A stretch of DNA of 64,000 bases from Coptis chinensis (taxonomy: Eukaryota; Streptophyta; Magnoliopsida; Ranunculales; Ranunculaceae). A model generated the notes under the pieces. The model ran no database searches, was not told the DNA's origin, and saw only the letters and a list, made by a program, of their open reading frames with translations. Positions within the stretch are counted from its first letter, which is position 1; each line of letters begins with the position of its first letter. Shown piece after piece: positions 1 through 11,720 of the stretch. The translations under genes were made by a program, and so were the position numbers. The stretch is taken from contig CM027379.1 of the NCBI GenBank assembly GCA_015680905.1, positions 96,833,001-96,897,000 of the forward strand. Reading direction: 5' to 3'.

Positions 1-2567
1 AAGGAAGGAAAGGAAGGTTTTTCCTGGTAGATGGTTGATAATCGGAGAGCGCTACAGGTGAGTAGAGTTTATCTCTCACCACTACTAAAACTATGATTTT
101 CGTCTGTTTAATATTTACATATTTTACTGTCGAGTGGTTCCGACCAGTTTTTTTATAATTTTTAGTTCTGTCGATATGTTTAGATTTGATTTGAACTGTT
201 GAATCTCTGAAATCGGTATTGGAACCTGTTGGAACTTCGGAAGTTGTCAATGGCGGCGAGAGTCAATGACAAAGAAATCGCCCGATTTTGTTATTTGAAC
301 TTTTAGGATTATATTTTGTGATCCCGGGGTGGGGAGGTGTCGATCCATCCGATAGAACTGTTGGGAGCTTCGATGAGGCGCCAATGGTGGGCGAAAACCC
401 AAAGATTCGTTTTTGTTTTTTTGTTTTTTGTTTTGCTTTGGTGGATTGTCGGGAGTTTAGAGATGGGTGGTCGAACTGTCGGGGTATATGGGAATGATGT
501 GGGTGTAGGATCGGTTGTGAAGGAGCTGTTCTAGCTCTAAAGGTGCGTTAATGGCGGCCAGAGAATCGCCCAGACATGAACGAAATCCTATTACATTTGT
601 TTGAACTATTTTGGTTGTGGGTTGGGAGTTTGATGAGTAGTTATTGGTTGTGTGTGTGTGTGCTGTCGAGTGGAGCTTGAAGAAGCCATTAATGAGGCCG
701 AAATTTCTTCCAGATCTAGTTTTGGTGATGTTTAGATTGAATGATTTGGGCTTTTTGTTTTCATTAATGTTGTTGGGTTTCTTATGGGGAGTAAAATCGG
801 TTTGATGGGTGGACGAGTGGTGGTCGGAATTCAAGCCGGTGGTGGCTGGTGGGGTGAAGAAGATGACATTGTTTGGTCAGTTGGGCCTTGGGCCGAAAAG
901 TTTGTTCTGTTGGGCCTTGGACCTTAGTTTGGTTCTTTGGGCATTAGGGTGTTTTGTTTGGGGCTCTTTTAGTTTAAGTTGTTTTGGGCCAGATTAAGTA
1001 GAGTGTTGGGCCAGTTTCTAATTTTCTTTGGTTTGGGCCTGGGCTTGTGCTTGGGCCGAACTTAGTGGTTGGGCTTAAGTGTTTTGAATTTTGACATTTC
1101 AGTTTGGGCTAAAGTTATGTTAGATTGGACCTGTGAAAGACTAAACCCTTTGGGCCTTAGTCTTTGGGGTTTTGACTAGAGTTGACTGTTGAATGTTGAC
1201 CAGAGTTGACTTTGACCAGTTGACCTATTTTGACTTTCAACTCGGATTATGATTCGGTCTATTAGGATAGGTCTAGGGCTATTAGCATGCTTGGCTTTAG
1301 GCTAAGACCTTTATATATACGTGGGTATGTATATTAAATACTATGTAATATTTCAGTTTTATACACAACGTTATGACACTTATACATCCATGAAATTAAT
1401 AATGCGTAAATAAAAAATACATGAATCAAGATACTCCTCCGTTCTCTAAAATAATATATGCAATAAAGTTCAATAATGCGTAAACAAATTTACCGCACTC
1501 TTTTAGAACTCTCCACGCCTCAAGTTTTGGATTTGAGTTTTATGACTGATTATGTCATATGTTAGGTGGGCATTTATTGAATGTGCCATAAATGGCCCGT
1601 TAGCGTTATATATGGGTATTCATTGAATGTGCCATGAATGACCCGGGTATTCATTGAATGTGTCATGAATGACCAGATTGTTTGGACTGCTCTAGAGAGG
1701 AACTAAGGTATTCGCCTTGCGGGTTAGTGGTATTAATTTGATTATGCGAGTGTGTTTGGGCTTACTTTTGAATACATATAGGATATCTACATATGTTATT
1801 ATATACAAGTTCTAACTTTCTTTTGCAGGAGGGTAGGACTTAATAATATTTTGTGCAGGGACGCGGTCCTACCCTTATACAGTAGTGGATATCGGTAAGT
1901 TTTAATTCAATGATTTAGAGATTAAAACGAGGTATTAGAATGAGTTAAGATAATATAAGTTTTGCTTGGGAAGAAACTATGCCGGTTGAAATGATGGAAC
2001 TACCTGTCTTCCAAGCTGAGAATGATTAAGTTATGGGAAAATATAACGTGATTGTTTGGATAATTAAAGTATGATAATGGTTTTATGTGGTTAGTCTACT
2101 CATACCAGCAAATTCCATTTTCTTTTGACCCATGTTTGCTTTGTTTTGGCAACGTGGGTGTGTTCTTGGGAACATAGGTGGAAGGCAGTGGAACCGCGGC
2201 GTTTGATTTGGGATTCTTGCCTGGAGCAGTCCATTAGTTTTCTTTTAGGTCTAATTCTTATTGGAAGGATGTAATAACGTAGTTTTCTTTTCATATGACA
2301 TGAGAATACGATGTTGAGGACCTTTTATTCTTAGAATGTTATATTGATGATTTTTGGGATGGAAGATAGACTTTCATAAAGTAATAAAGAGAATTTTGGA
2401 GATTATTTTTGTTGTTAAGATTCTTTATGATGTGGGTTTTAGGTTTTGACATGTGTTGTATCCACCCCGTCATAGCTTGGGTTTTAGACAATTAAATATA
2501 GTGATGTTTGAGATATTTATACTTAGATATTCATTTTTTTTAATGGTTTAGAAATCGGGCTGTGACA
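1..2567 (+). mobile_element. Fossil LTR, probably Ty3/gypsy type (3' portion)
   Basis: The stretch has no gene and is rich in GGGCC(T) and TTGACC motifs. It ends at about 2567 in a segment (AAATCGGGCTGTGACA) resembling the 3' end of plant Ty3/gypsy LTRs. No internal coding domain lies beside it, so it is a solo or truncated LTR remnant. The left edge is not visible. The family call rests on general resemblance only. Confidence 0.38.
1568..1675 (+). repeat. Three short direct repeats inside the LTR-like region
   Basis: A unit of about 30 bp (TTCATTGAATGTGCCATGAA and variants) occurs three times, the last two almost back to back. Each unit is itself partly palindromic. Confidence 0.7.
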
Positions 2568-2589
2568 TATATATATAGCCCGACTCCTA

Positions 2590-2966
2590 AAAGGACTTTA
2601 AATAAGGATCTTAAATAAGTATCAAATCTAAAACACCCACAACTTCACCTACAAAATGATTTAAACCTTAATCTTTTGTGCATATGATGTACTAACCATA
2701 AAGAACATCTCTACAAAAATTCAGCTCGTTTGATATCCTCTAACTTAGATAAAATTTTTTCCACTTTTGAATATATATATAAAGGTCCAGAAATGTCTAG
2801 TTTTTGCATTCATCTTTTGTCAGTGTTAAAAATTGTCAAACGAGTTGAATTTTTGTAGAGATGTTCTTTATAGTTAGCAAATCATATGCACAAAAGATTA
2901 GGGTTTAAATCATTTTGTAGGTGAAGTTGTGGGTATTTTATATTTGGTACTTATTTAAGGTCCTTT
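2590..2966. mobile_element. Foldback MITE 1
   Basis: The two halves are inverted copies of each other. The left arm (CTTAAATAAGTATCAAAT and the CCCACAACTTCACC block) is mirrored by the right arm (ATTTGGTACTTATTTAAGG, GGTGAAGTTGTGGG). The arms are about 170 bp each with a short spacer near 2760-2800. There is no coding potential. The inner arm resembles that of the next foldback at 3057-3450. Confidence 0.75.
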
Positions 2967-2976
2967 GGGGGGGGGG

Positions 2977-3050
<74 letters not shown>
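2967..3050. repeat. Poly-G, (TA)n and (CA)n microsatellite
   Basis: A run of G is followed by about 30 TA units and then CA units. It sits exactly between two related foldback elements. Confidence 0.95.
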
Positions 3051-3056
3051 GAGTAA

Positions 3057-3450
3057 ATTCTCTAAAAAGTAGCTACTTAAGTTAACTTAAAATAAGTACG
3101 TACATAAAACTTTACTTACAAAATGAATTCAAACCTAATTTTTTGTGGTTATGAAGCACTCACCATAATGATTAGCTTCCCAAAATTTCAGTTAATTTTG
3201 AAACCTCTAACATAGATAAAAATGGTTGTCATCTTTTAAAAAAAAAAATCTAACTGTCCATAAATGTTGAATTTTTGTAATCAGTTTTTGCCAATGTTAG
3301 AGGTTTCCAAATGAGCTAAAATTTTGTAGAGATGATCTTAATATTGAGTATATCATATCCACAAAAAAATAGTTTAAATTCATTTTGTTGGTGAAATTTT
3401 ACTTATGTATTTATTTCAAAGTTAACTTAAGTAGCTACTTTTAAGAGAAT
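3057..3450. mobile_element. Foldback MITE 2
   Basis: The left end ATTCTCTAAAAAGTAGC is mirrored by the right end GCTACTTTTAAGAGAAT, and the inner arms also match (AAAATGAATTCAAACC against GTTTAAATTCATTTT). The middle shares the CCTCTAACATAGATAAAA block with foldback 1 (CCTCTAACTTAGATAAAA), so the two belong to related families. Confidence 0.75.
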
Positions 3451-4332
3451 GACTGATATACTGATATGTTTTTTTTTTTCTTTTCAAAATAATTATTCCT
3501 TGAAGTTCCTGTTTTTTTGCACATTTAATTGCTATCTATTCTATGGCTTCTTAACTTTGTTTTCTAGTGTTGGTTACATAGCGCACTAAGTAACTAACTT
3601 TCTTTTCTTTTCAAAACCAATTGTATCCTTACAATTATGTTTTCTTGCACATTTAATTGTTATCTATTTTATGGCTTCTTAACTTTATTTTTTAATTGTT
3701 AGGTGAAGATTCATGATATGATCTCTCAATAGAACACATGAAGATGGGTATATATGGAATATTGAGAAAAGACTTATGTGATGAAACTTGAATTGTAGAA
3801 TGTATTTGAAATATTAGCTCCTTAGTATTGCTAATGATAATTAACATACTTTTATCCCTTAGCCATTCTTTGTACTATATATTAAGAAGTAAGGCATACA
3901 TGACCAAGGCAACAACATTTTTAATGGAGGGTATAGGCAGAATGATCCTGTTTTTGGTATGGGTTTACATGACATATATTCCTTTCACTTTCTCTTCAAA
4001 GTAGGTAACAAGATCTAGAAAATGGGCCCTTTTAGCAAAAAAAAAACTATACACTAACTAAGAGTAGCTCCAAGTCTCGAGGACGGAAGCTAAGCAATGG
4101 CTGTTATGACTGGAACTTGCCCCATTTGACTGAGTACATCCTTCGCCACATGTTGTATGGGAGGGGGGTATGGAAACTTGATTTCTCTATCGTTTTTATT
4201 GTTTCTTGTTGTAATTAGTTTCATATTAGATGTACATTAGTTGATTAGTTTAATGCTTATGCAGCTGGAAGGAGAGACTGCTTTTAAAGCTATTTGACTT
4301 GCTGGTTTGGTGAGTACACCTATATATGTGTA
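3451..4332. other. No gene seen
   Basis: This is AT-rich DNA without a convincing reading frame. A near-duplicate pair of segments (CACATTTAATTGYTATCTATTY...GGCTTCTTAACTTT) lies at about 3521-3560 and 3647-3687, which is a small local duplication. Confidence 0.6.
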
Positions 4333-4365
4333 CTAGGGTATGCCCGTGTCTACGGCCTGTGAGGC
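4333..4365 (-). mobile_element. Possible Helitron 3' terminus (CTAG type)
   Basis: Read on the minus strand, the sequence ends in CTAG followed by T. It is preceded by an imperfect GCCGT/ACGGGC hairpin, the usual layout of a Helitron 3' end inserted between A and T. The element would extend to higher coordinates, over the ATP synthase fragment. I could not find a matching 5' TC end, so the call is tentative. Confidence 0.3.
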
Positions 4366-4639
4366 GTCGACACGCCTGCGGCGCTACCTACCTCGACGCT
4401 CGAAGAGTTATTCTTGAGGTAAACTGGCATGTCCCCACTACCATTTATAATAATTGGGCTTAAATATGTGTGCTGCACGGTGTGCCTGTTGAAATATCTA
4501 AGCTTTGTTAGAATATGCTAACTATATGAGTTTGGTTTTACAGAGTTAGTTCCTGACATATCATTATATACATACTTTGCAGATAGAATGGAGAGATAAG
4601 AAGGATGCATTCAAGAAGCGTGTTGGCCGCATAGTGCGA

Positions 4640-5865
4640 TCAAACGACCCGAGTTATCGTTTTGATCAGCTCCATAATAAGCACAGTCTTTCCGACACCA
4701 GCACCACCAAATAACCCAATCTTTCCTCCTCTCTGGTATGGTGCAAGCAGGTCCACAACCTGTACAATGCAGCAATAATACACATTTAGTTGAGACATAA
4801 TCTTTCCTCCTCTCAAACTCTTGTAACATTAAGTGAAACAGACACTGCGTGCTACTTTTATTCGTAAATTCAGTACAACTGATAATAAACAATATTTACA
4901 TAAGCACATGAAGCTCTTCATACCTTAATACCAGTTACAAGGATTTCTTGCTCGGTAGCCTGCTCAACAAAGGCTGGGGCCTCACGATGGATGGGCAAGA
5001 TATGATCGGTTTCTGGTGAAAAAGGAAATAACATGTCAAAACAGTGAACAAACCAAAACATATGTACCAAGACAAAACTATGATGAGCAAATGAGCACTG
5101 TAATCCAAGCCAACCCACATTACTGACTAACGGTGGATAATCATCTTTCTTAGAGGTACTAAATACAACTCCATGAATGAGCAAACTATGATGAGCAAAT
5201 GAGCACTGTCTCAAAAATTCTTACTGATATCTCCCCTGTGGTCAATGGGTTCCCCAATGATGTTAATAATACGACCAAGAGTAGCCCTGCCTACAGGTAC
5301 CTAATGAAACACCAATAACCCACAGATAAGGAAGGGTAATTACCATCAATAATACCACAACCAAAACAGATAAAAGTTATCCCCCACATTTTAACCACTG
5401 TCGAATACCATGATATGCATTGGAAAACTAATCTCAATGTTTGAAACAATCCCAAATGAATTTATACAACATTTTCCTTACATTACCTCTCATTAGCAAC
5501 AAATAACTAAAGTTAATAAATGGGTCATACTTACAGTGATGGGAGAACCAGTATTAAGAAGCCTTTGACCTCTAACAAGACCTTCAGTACCATCCATAGC
5601 AATAGTCCTAACCGTATTCTCCCCCAAATGTTGAGCCACTTCCAAAACTAACATAATCGAATTATCCAAAACTTCTAAAGCAGTCGAAATAGGTGGCAAC
5701 CCTTCATTAAATCTAACATCAACCACAACACCAATAACTTGACACACTCCTAATCGCACCCGCACCTGTAAACTCATCCGTTATTTTCCCACCTTTATTA
5801 TTATTATTATTATTCATCATTGTCACTGGCTCGGCTACAGCCGCTGTTGCTGAAGTATTCAACGT
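4640..5865 (-). pseudogene. Mitochondrial ATP synthase beta-subunit gene fragment, introns kept
   Basis: Four exon pieces encode the N-terminal third of F1-ATPase beta. Exon 1 (about 5865 to 5535) gives [12 protein letters not shown], then after a 2-bp loss [12 protein letters not shown] and [16 protein letters not shown]. Exon 2 (5300-5225) gives VGRATLGRIINIIGEP. Exon 3 (5012-4924) gives [17 protein letters not shown]. Exon 4 (4759 to about 4664) gives [15 protein letters not shown] and the P-loop GGAGVGKT. All introns between them have GT-AG ends. Homology stops after MELI, and a stop follows at 4642-4640. The catalytic domain beyond the P-loop and the C-terminal domain are absent. The intact gene makes the nuclear-encoded catalytic subunit of mitochondrial ATP synthase. 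Kept introns rule out a processed copy; a partial genomic duplication or transposon capture fits better. Confidence 0.88.
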
Positions 5866-5880
5866 AACGGTTTAAAAGAC

Positions 5881-6825
5881 CGGGGACCATCGTGTACGGT
5901 TTTAAACGATAACTGGTAAACCAATCCAACATATATTGCAAGGTATGCACATACCGATTAAATTTGGTTGACTTGAGAAAATTAGAAACGTGTGAAAATT
6001 ATCCAAATATGGACAACAGAATGTTGTATATTCAATGATATGCAGAAAATAAACACAATAGAAGAAAGTTCAATAAAAAAAAGAAAGCACACATGCTATT
6101 AACTAATTTCCTGAATCTAAGCCTCTGGTCACTAAAATAACCTCAAACCCTCAAGAGTTTAAATCTTTAAGCTGCATGTCATTTGAGTAAAACAAGAGGA
6201 AATAAATTATAAGCTAGTTATCATTCTTCCATTAATTCAAGAAAAGAACACATTAATTCCATTATTTTCGTACTCCTTATGTGCGTGAGTATTATATTAT
6301 TTATTGATCTGGCCATAAGTAGTTTTGTACAACAACTTATACTTTCATTCGAACGAACCGAAGTCAACTCTTGTGAACTCACTTCTCTGTGTGGAGTGGC
6401 GTCGGACTGATAATGCTTCTGCCGTGTTGTTTGCCTCTACTTGGGCTAGCTACTTAATTGTTCCATCTCTAGAAAACTCCCAAGGATGTTTACCGTTATG
6501 AAAGGCTATGTGATTCACATGAAAGAACAAAATGTGCAAATGTGATGAAGATAGAAATTTTAAATTTTAAATTGTTATTTCTTTATGTTCTTATTCTTCC
6601 TTGTATACTTGAAAGCCTAGTTGTTGGCAATCAAAAGCTTGAAAACATTGTAAATTGGAAGTTATCAATGTATATCAATTTTTGAAATGTGTTGTTTTAG
6701 TATGTTGCTTGACTAATTGATTTTATAATCTGAGAAACCTTAAATCAGTAGCAGGGGTGTCAGGAAAAATAGATTTTACCAAAAACAAAATTATTAAAAA
6801 AATTAATTTAAACTAATACAACGGG
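5881..6825. other. No gene seen
   Basis: This is AT-rich DNA with no convincing open frame or splice-linked coding signal. It may belong to the same captured block as the ATP synthase fragment or to the flank of the next CACTA end. Confidence 0.5.
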
Positions 6826-6829
6826 GAAC

Positions 6830-7163
6830 ATTGTTGTTAATTGACTTTCCAAAATGAAATACGACGGAAATACATGTACTAAACTTAGGACACAAATTTA
6901 CGACGGTTGGCTGAGTTCCAATTTTGAAAATACACAGTTCCATTGTAAAGCAAATATACGACGATTATGATTGTCCTATATTTAATGAAGGGAAAAACTG
7001 TCTCAAGCCTGTCGCAATTCTAATTCAGCTTACCACGCTTTTTCCTGTTGTTAATATTAACGACAGCACTATTTCGACAGAGTCAGGGACACCATATCCC
7101 GTCGCAAATCTCGATTTAGGACGGATAATTTAACCGTCGTTTTCGGCCATTTCTGGTGTAGTG
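6830..7163 (-). mobile_element. CACTA (En/Spm-like) transposon end
   Basis: The sequence ends at 7163 in TTTCTGGTGTAGTG, the reverse complement of CACTACACCAGAAA, a typical plant CACTA terminus. Inside it are repeated subterminal ACGACGG/CCGTCG motifs (for example near 6862, 6901, 6959, 7098 and 7132). No matching left CACTA terminus is visible upstream, so this is a truncated element or a relic. No transposase is present. Confidence 0.6.
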
Positions 7164-7627
7164 GTCGCCTAGATCCGCCTAGTCGGTCCACCAATTTTTT
7201 AAACGACTTAGGCCTAGGCGAGTCGGTTGGGCACCGCCTAGCACCTAGAGACCGCCTAGACGGCAGCCTAGACCGATTTTTAGAACAGTGTCTTTCATAT
7301 TACATATACAACTGAGTCTATACAAGGGCATTTGAAAAAGACTGATCGAGTAACTGAATGTTCTTGCTTGACATGCACCAAACAACCGTACTAAGTTTGG
7401 GTCACAACTTACAACTAGCAAAGTTGTTCATTGCTAGAGGCCGGTGTTCTTCAATAATCCAATTGAGCTAAGACTTTTAATCTACCCTTTATAGTGGCTC
7501 TATTGCAGTTTGAGTCTTTGAAATTGTTGAGATCCACTGACCAGGCCCAGATCCAGAGTAATATAGTAAAATTTAAAGTTGGTTGAGCCCAAGTGATAAT
7601 TTACTCAAAAGGCTAATTACCATGTTC
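7164..7627. other. CCTAG-rich repeat-like segment, no gene
   Basis: Positions 7164-7290 are rich in CGCCTAG and its complement and could fold extensively. This looks like part of a non-autonomous repeat rather than a gene. The rest is featureless up to the LINE target duplication. Confidence 0.45.
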
Positions 7628-9760
7628 AAAATATTGATACTTTTTTTTTTGAAGAAGCTTGAGGTTACAGTCCCCCCCTGTTTTATTAAGATATGATATA
7701 TATATATATATATAGTTCCTTCTTTGTCTTCCTCCACAATCTTGAGCAACTGAGCATCAAGGGGAGGCACAAAGTAGTTATATCCATCAATAGATTCTAG
7801 AGCTGCGAGGTAATCAACAACTCTATTAGTCTCCCTATAGACATGTACATAGTCTATTTTACTCATCCTAGATGCAATATCCCATATAGCTGCTCTAAGG
7901 TTCCAGCACATCCATGGCACATCTTCTTTTCTTAGAATCTGAATTGCCCTTTTGGAGTCAGAGGCTACTTCAATGCTTCTCTTGTGTAGCAGTTCACAAC
8001 CAATTAGTCCTTCCAGTATAGCTTTCATCTCTTGATAGAGAACAGAGCTTTGACCTCCACTTCCAGTATATGCTAACAGAACATCACCATTTCTATCTCT
8101 AATAGTCCCTCCCGAGCCAACACTACTGTCAGTTAAAGACCCATCAACATTGAGTTTGATAGTGTTTGTGTCAACTGGTTTAGTCCATGAACATTGTATA
8201 TGAACATGTTCCTTGAATACAGCAGTGATGCCTATTCTGTTGATGAGGCTTATGGCATCAAGGTGAACTTTCGTGGCAGCCAAATAACCTTACAAGTATG
8301 TATTCATTTCACTTATAAGTCGAGTATAAACTACTTGGCAAGATTGTGTTGTGTTCTAAAATCTCCTCGAGTTTCTTTCAGACCATATGGAGTAGACTGC
8401 AACGCATACAAACATTTTGTATATCTCGGCAACTATAGAGTTAGATGAACATGATTTCAAAATGTTGTGCCATTCCCTATTGGAAGTGAGGGTAGCGGCA
8501 TGTAACCCCACAAAAGATTTGATACTGCTCCAGATGCCATTCGAGTATGGGCAATCGAAGAAAAGATGGTTTGAGTTTTCTCTTGAGTTGTTACAGAGAC
8601 AACATGATGAGTGGGTGAGTACTTTTTTCTTGATCAGTCTGTCTTGTGTAGGCAGACTATTGGCAAAGAGTTGCCAAGTTGTGAAAGAATGTTTTGGCAT
8701 AACAAACTTTCCCCAAACCATGTTATACCATACAACTTTTTCTCTTGGGACTCTCAAAGCATCATATGCATTTTTTGAAGAAAAAATGTCATTAACTTAG
8801 GGAGTCCAGATTATCTTATCATGCTCTAGGTAATTGTCAATCTCAATTTCTAAGATATTCTTTTTGAGAGCCCCTTCAGGTAAACTATGAACAATATCAT
8901 TCTAAGATTCATTAGTGATAAGAGTGCTCACTTTTGCATTGAGAGGGACCAATAGAAGATTAGTTGCTCCTGACATATCAATGAGCATGGTAGATTATGT
9001 ACACCATGGGTCATACCATATCCAAGTTCCTTCTCCATTGGCAATGTTATACTTTATAAGAGACTTTGTTGTTTCTCTTGTTTTTAAGATGTTGCGGCAG
9101 GACCAAGAGCAATCTTGAGGTGTCTTTATCTTCCAGAAGTACTGATCTTTGATATTATTCTTTCAAATCCAACTGCTCCATAAAGAATCTTCTTTAGATA
9201 CTAACTTGAAAACTAAGCTATAGTAAGATGCTTTGTTCCACAGTCTAAGGTCTATTAAGCCCATACCTCCTTCAGTCTTTCTCAGAGCTATTCTTCCTTT
9301 ACTTGCATGATGCATTCGCTTCTCCATATCTGGGCCACTCCACAGAAATTTGTTGCAGATTCTAGTGACTTCATCAAGCATTGTCATAGGAAGAACAAAT
9401 GTTTTTGCCCAGTACACATGAAAAGAGGAGAGTACAGAAGAAACTAACTCAAGTCTTCCTACATGAGACAAACATCTAGACTTCCAGTTTCGAACTCTCT
9501 TTGTTATTTTCTCAATAAGGAGTTGACATTCCCTTATACTAAATCTTGATGAGACTAGGGGGAGTCCCAGATACAACACAAGTGGTGTAACCAAATGTAC
9601 TCCCATAATGCTTGCTAAGAAAAGACTCTCTTTATTGCTCAACCCTCCAGTGAGGAGAGTAGTTTTGTTTGTGTTGATCTTGAGTCATGTTATTTGTGCA
9701 AAGGAGAAGAGAATAACTTTAATTGTAACCATTGATACCAAATCTTAAAATATTGATACT
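7628..9760 (-). mobile_element. L1-type LINE insertion, 5'-truncated, with 14-bp target duplication
   Basis: The same 14 bases (AAAATATTGATACT) flank the element at 7628-7641 and 9747-9760. On the minus strand it ends in a poly-A tract (T-run at 7641-7650). Coding remnants in element order are the C-terminal part of reverse transcriptase (9642-9163: GLPLVSSRFSIRECQ, GRLELVSSVLSSFHVYWAKTF), a zf-RVT zinc-binding segment (8757-8356: CCLCN...SNHLFFDCPYS), and an RNase H domain (8283-7690: KLNVDGSL, ASDSKRAIQI, NRVVDYLA). The endonuclease and the first part of the reverse transcriptase are absent, as expected of incomplete reverse transcription. The frame is broken between the domains, so it cannot move by itself. 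Confidence 0.9.
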
Positions 9761-10072
9761 GTTTTTTAATCATCTTCAAAAATAATGGTTTGTTTTTTTG
9801 TCGATAAGATTCAAAAATAGTTGTTATCAACTTCCGTTGTATGTTTACATAATATTAACACAAATAATAGGAGAAACTGCTAAACAACAGTTCTTGACAC
9901 ACAACTATAATCTGCTTAAACTCACTAAATTGTCATATTTTGTGTTTTATGTCAGCAATTTTCAGATTCTTCTAGTAGAAGTCGACTCCTACTGCTAAAG
10001 TGCCAAATTGCCAATGGTCAGTACAATGGGCTTGTAGTTGAAGTTGGGTAAGGCTTTAACACAGTTTTGGGT
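9761..10072. other. No gene seen
   Basis: This is AT-rich spacer between the LINE and the next MITE. The 66-codon open stretch here has no recognisable features. Confidence 0.6.
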
Positions 10073-10075
10073 TTA

Positions 10076-10472
10076 GAGCATTCCCAATGCAGGTCACTAT
10101 GAAAGAAAATTGAGAGTTTTCATCTTTGAATACCAAAAAACCTTTGCCTAATGCAAGAGTGACAAAGTAGGTGATTTGTAACTAAGTCACAATGAGGGTA
10201 GCACTTGTTACTGAGATTTTTACTGAGTTGTGAGCTTCGGACGGAATGTTTTATTCCATCTTGTGTGTTTTTAAAAAAAATGTTTTTGGTTTTTTTTTCG
10301 GACAGAATGTTTCATTCCGTCCGGCGCGTTTTTTTCAATTTTTACATTTAGACGGAATCAAACATTCCGTCCGAAGTTTAAAGTCATCTATGCATTGGAC
10401 AACCTTTTTTTGTTTTTCACCATAAAAGTAGCCAAGAAATGAAAAAAAGTTGCTTGCATATTGGGAATGCTC
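10076..10472. mobile_element. MITE with TTA target duplication (Tourist/PIF-Harbinger-like)
   Basis: The terminal inverted repeats are GAGCATTCCCAATGC at the left and GCATATTGGGAATGCTC at the right. TTA is present on both sides (10073-10075 and 10473-10475), matching the TWA preference of PIF/Harbinger elements. Inside, CTTCGGACGGAATGTT and AACATTCCGTCCGAAG form an inner inverted pair. There is no coding sequence. Confidence 0.8.
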
Positions 10473-10475
10473 TTA

Positions 10476-11720
10476 GGGACTTAGGAGTGACTTCGGCCCG
10501 GGATAACCAAGTTTAAACTCAAAGTGTTAAGAAATGTTGGTTATCATGTTTTCCATCCCATTCGAGGTGAAATTCTCAAATTTTCTCATTCAATTTTATA
10601 CAAGTTTTGTTAGGTTATCAACGCAATGTTCTTCTTTTTCTTTCCTTAATTGATTTAAATGCCAGAACAAGGGTGAGGACGTGAGGTCCATTTTTCATTT
10701 CATTATTAGTGCGTGATTTTCCAATGGTGATTTTTAATCTGCCCTGCAATTTGCGGTTGGTTGGCTTTGCTTTGACGGCCTGGTGTTTTAAGAGCAACAA
10801 ATAAGTGATGCCATTCTCATCGAGTTTAATCCAAGTAATGACTGGGTTTAGGTTGGCCTATTCATGGTTGAACTAGAATTGGGGAGAGGTTGGAGGGCCT
10901 AAGGCTAATCTACTCTGCCGGCCTAAGTCTGGAAGTTCTCAACTATCTTGCACGCAGATTTTGCAAAAGGACCACTCAATTAGGCTTGTATCGACTGTCG
11001 AGGTAATTATTAGTTAGTTCACCTACATTTCCCTGAGTTAGGATTTACTGATTCATTGAGGGTACCCTCTTAGACACGCACGCACAAAAGTGAGAGTGCA
11101 CATTTAAAGTATTAAACCATCAAGAAGCTGTTTTTTAAGCAATACCAAATGGAAGTAGGAGTGTAGGACACTCAATAGTGGTTCAGGCCGACGCGAACTG
11201 CTGCTCCAAATGTAACACTTGATTCATCCTAGCCCTACCAGAGCAGAAGGCCAATTTACCTGCTATCTACGTTCTAGTTTATAAATCCGAATGAAGTGGG
11301 TCTTGGCTCAAGGGGGCTAAAAACCATCTCCGTTCCTCTGCCAGACTTATAAACCACGTACGCTTCTCCAGTCCTCCTGTTCTCTTCCCATTCCTTCTTC
11401 ATCTTCTCTTCTCCGTTTATTTTCTTACATCGCACTCCAGCAAACTTCGTTCACAGTTCACACTGTCGTGTCCCTTGGCCAGTATACTAGTATATGGCAA
11501 GTACGCACTACTTTATCTCAACAAGTAAACTACCAAAATATAGGAAATTGGATCTCAAAGATTTTCAACATTTCAGTTTTCAGATCATTCTCATTAATGG
11601 CAAACTAGATATAAAACAAAAGCCTGCGAGATATATATGCACTAATTTTCTACTAATTGTTCTTGGGAAAGCCATCAGACATTCTGACAAATTAAGTTTA
11701 TATGGGGGGGGACTATTAAG
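10476..11720. other. Intergenic region downstream of the NPF gene
   Basis: No coding feature is supported. A pyrimidine-rich stretch at about 11365-11435 resembles a plant 5' leader, but no start codon with a credible frame follows it. Confidence 0.5.

Noticed and set aside
8194-8800. Plus-strand open frames of 84 and 127 codons
   Set aside because: They are antisense to the LINE zf-RVT and RNase H coding regions.
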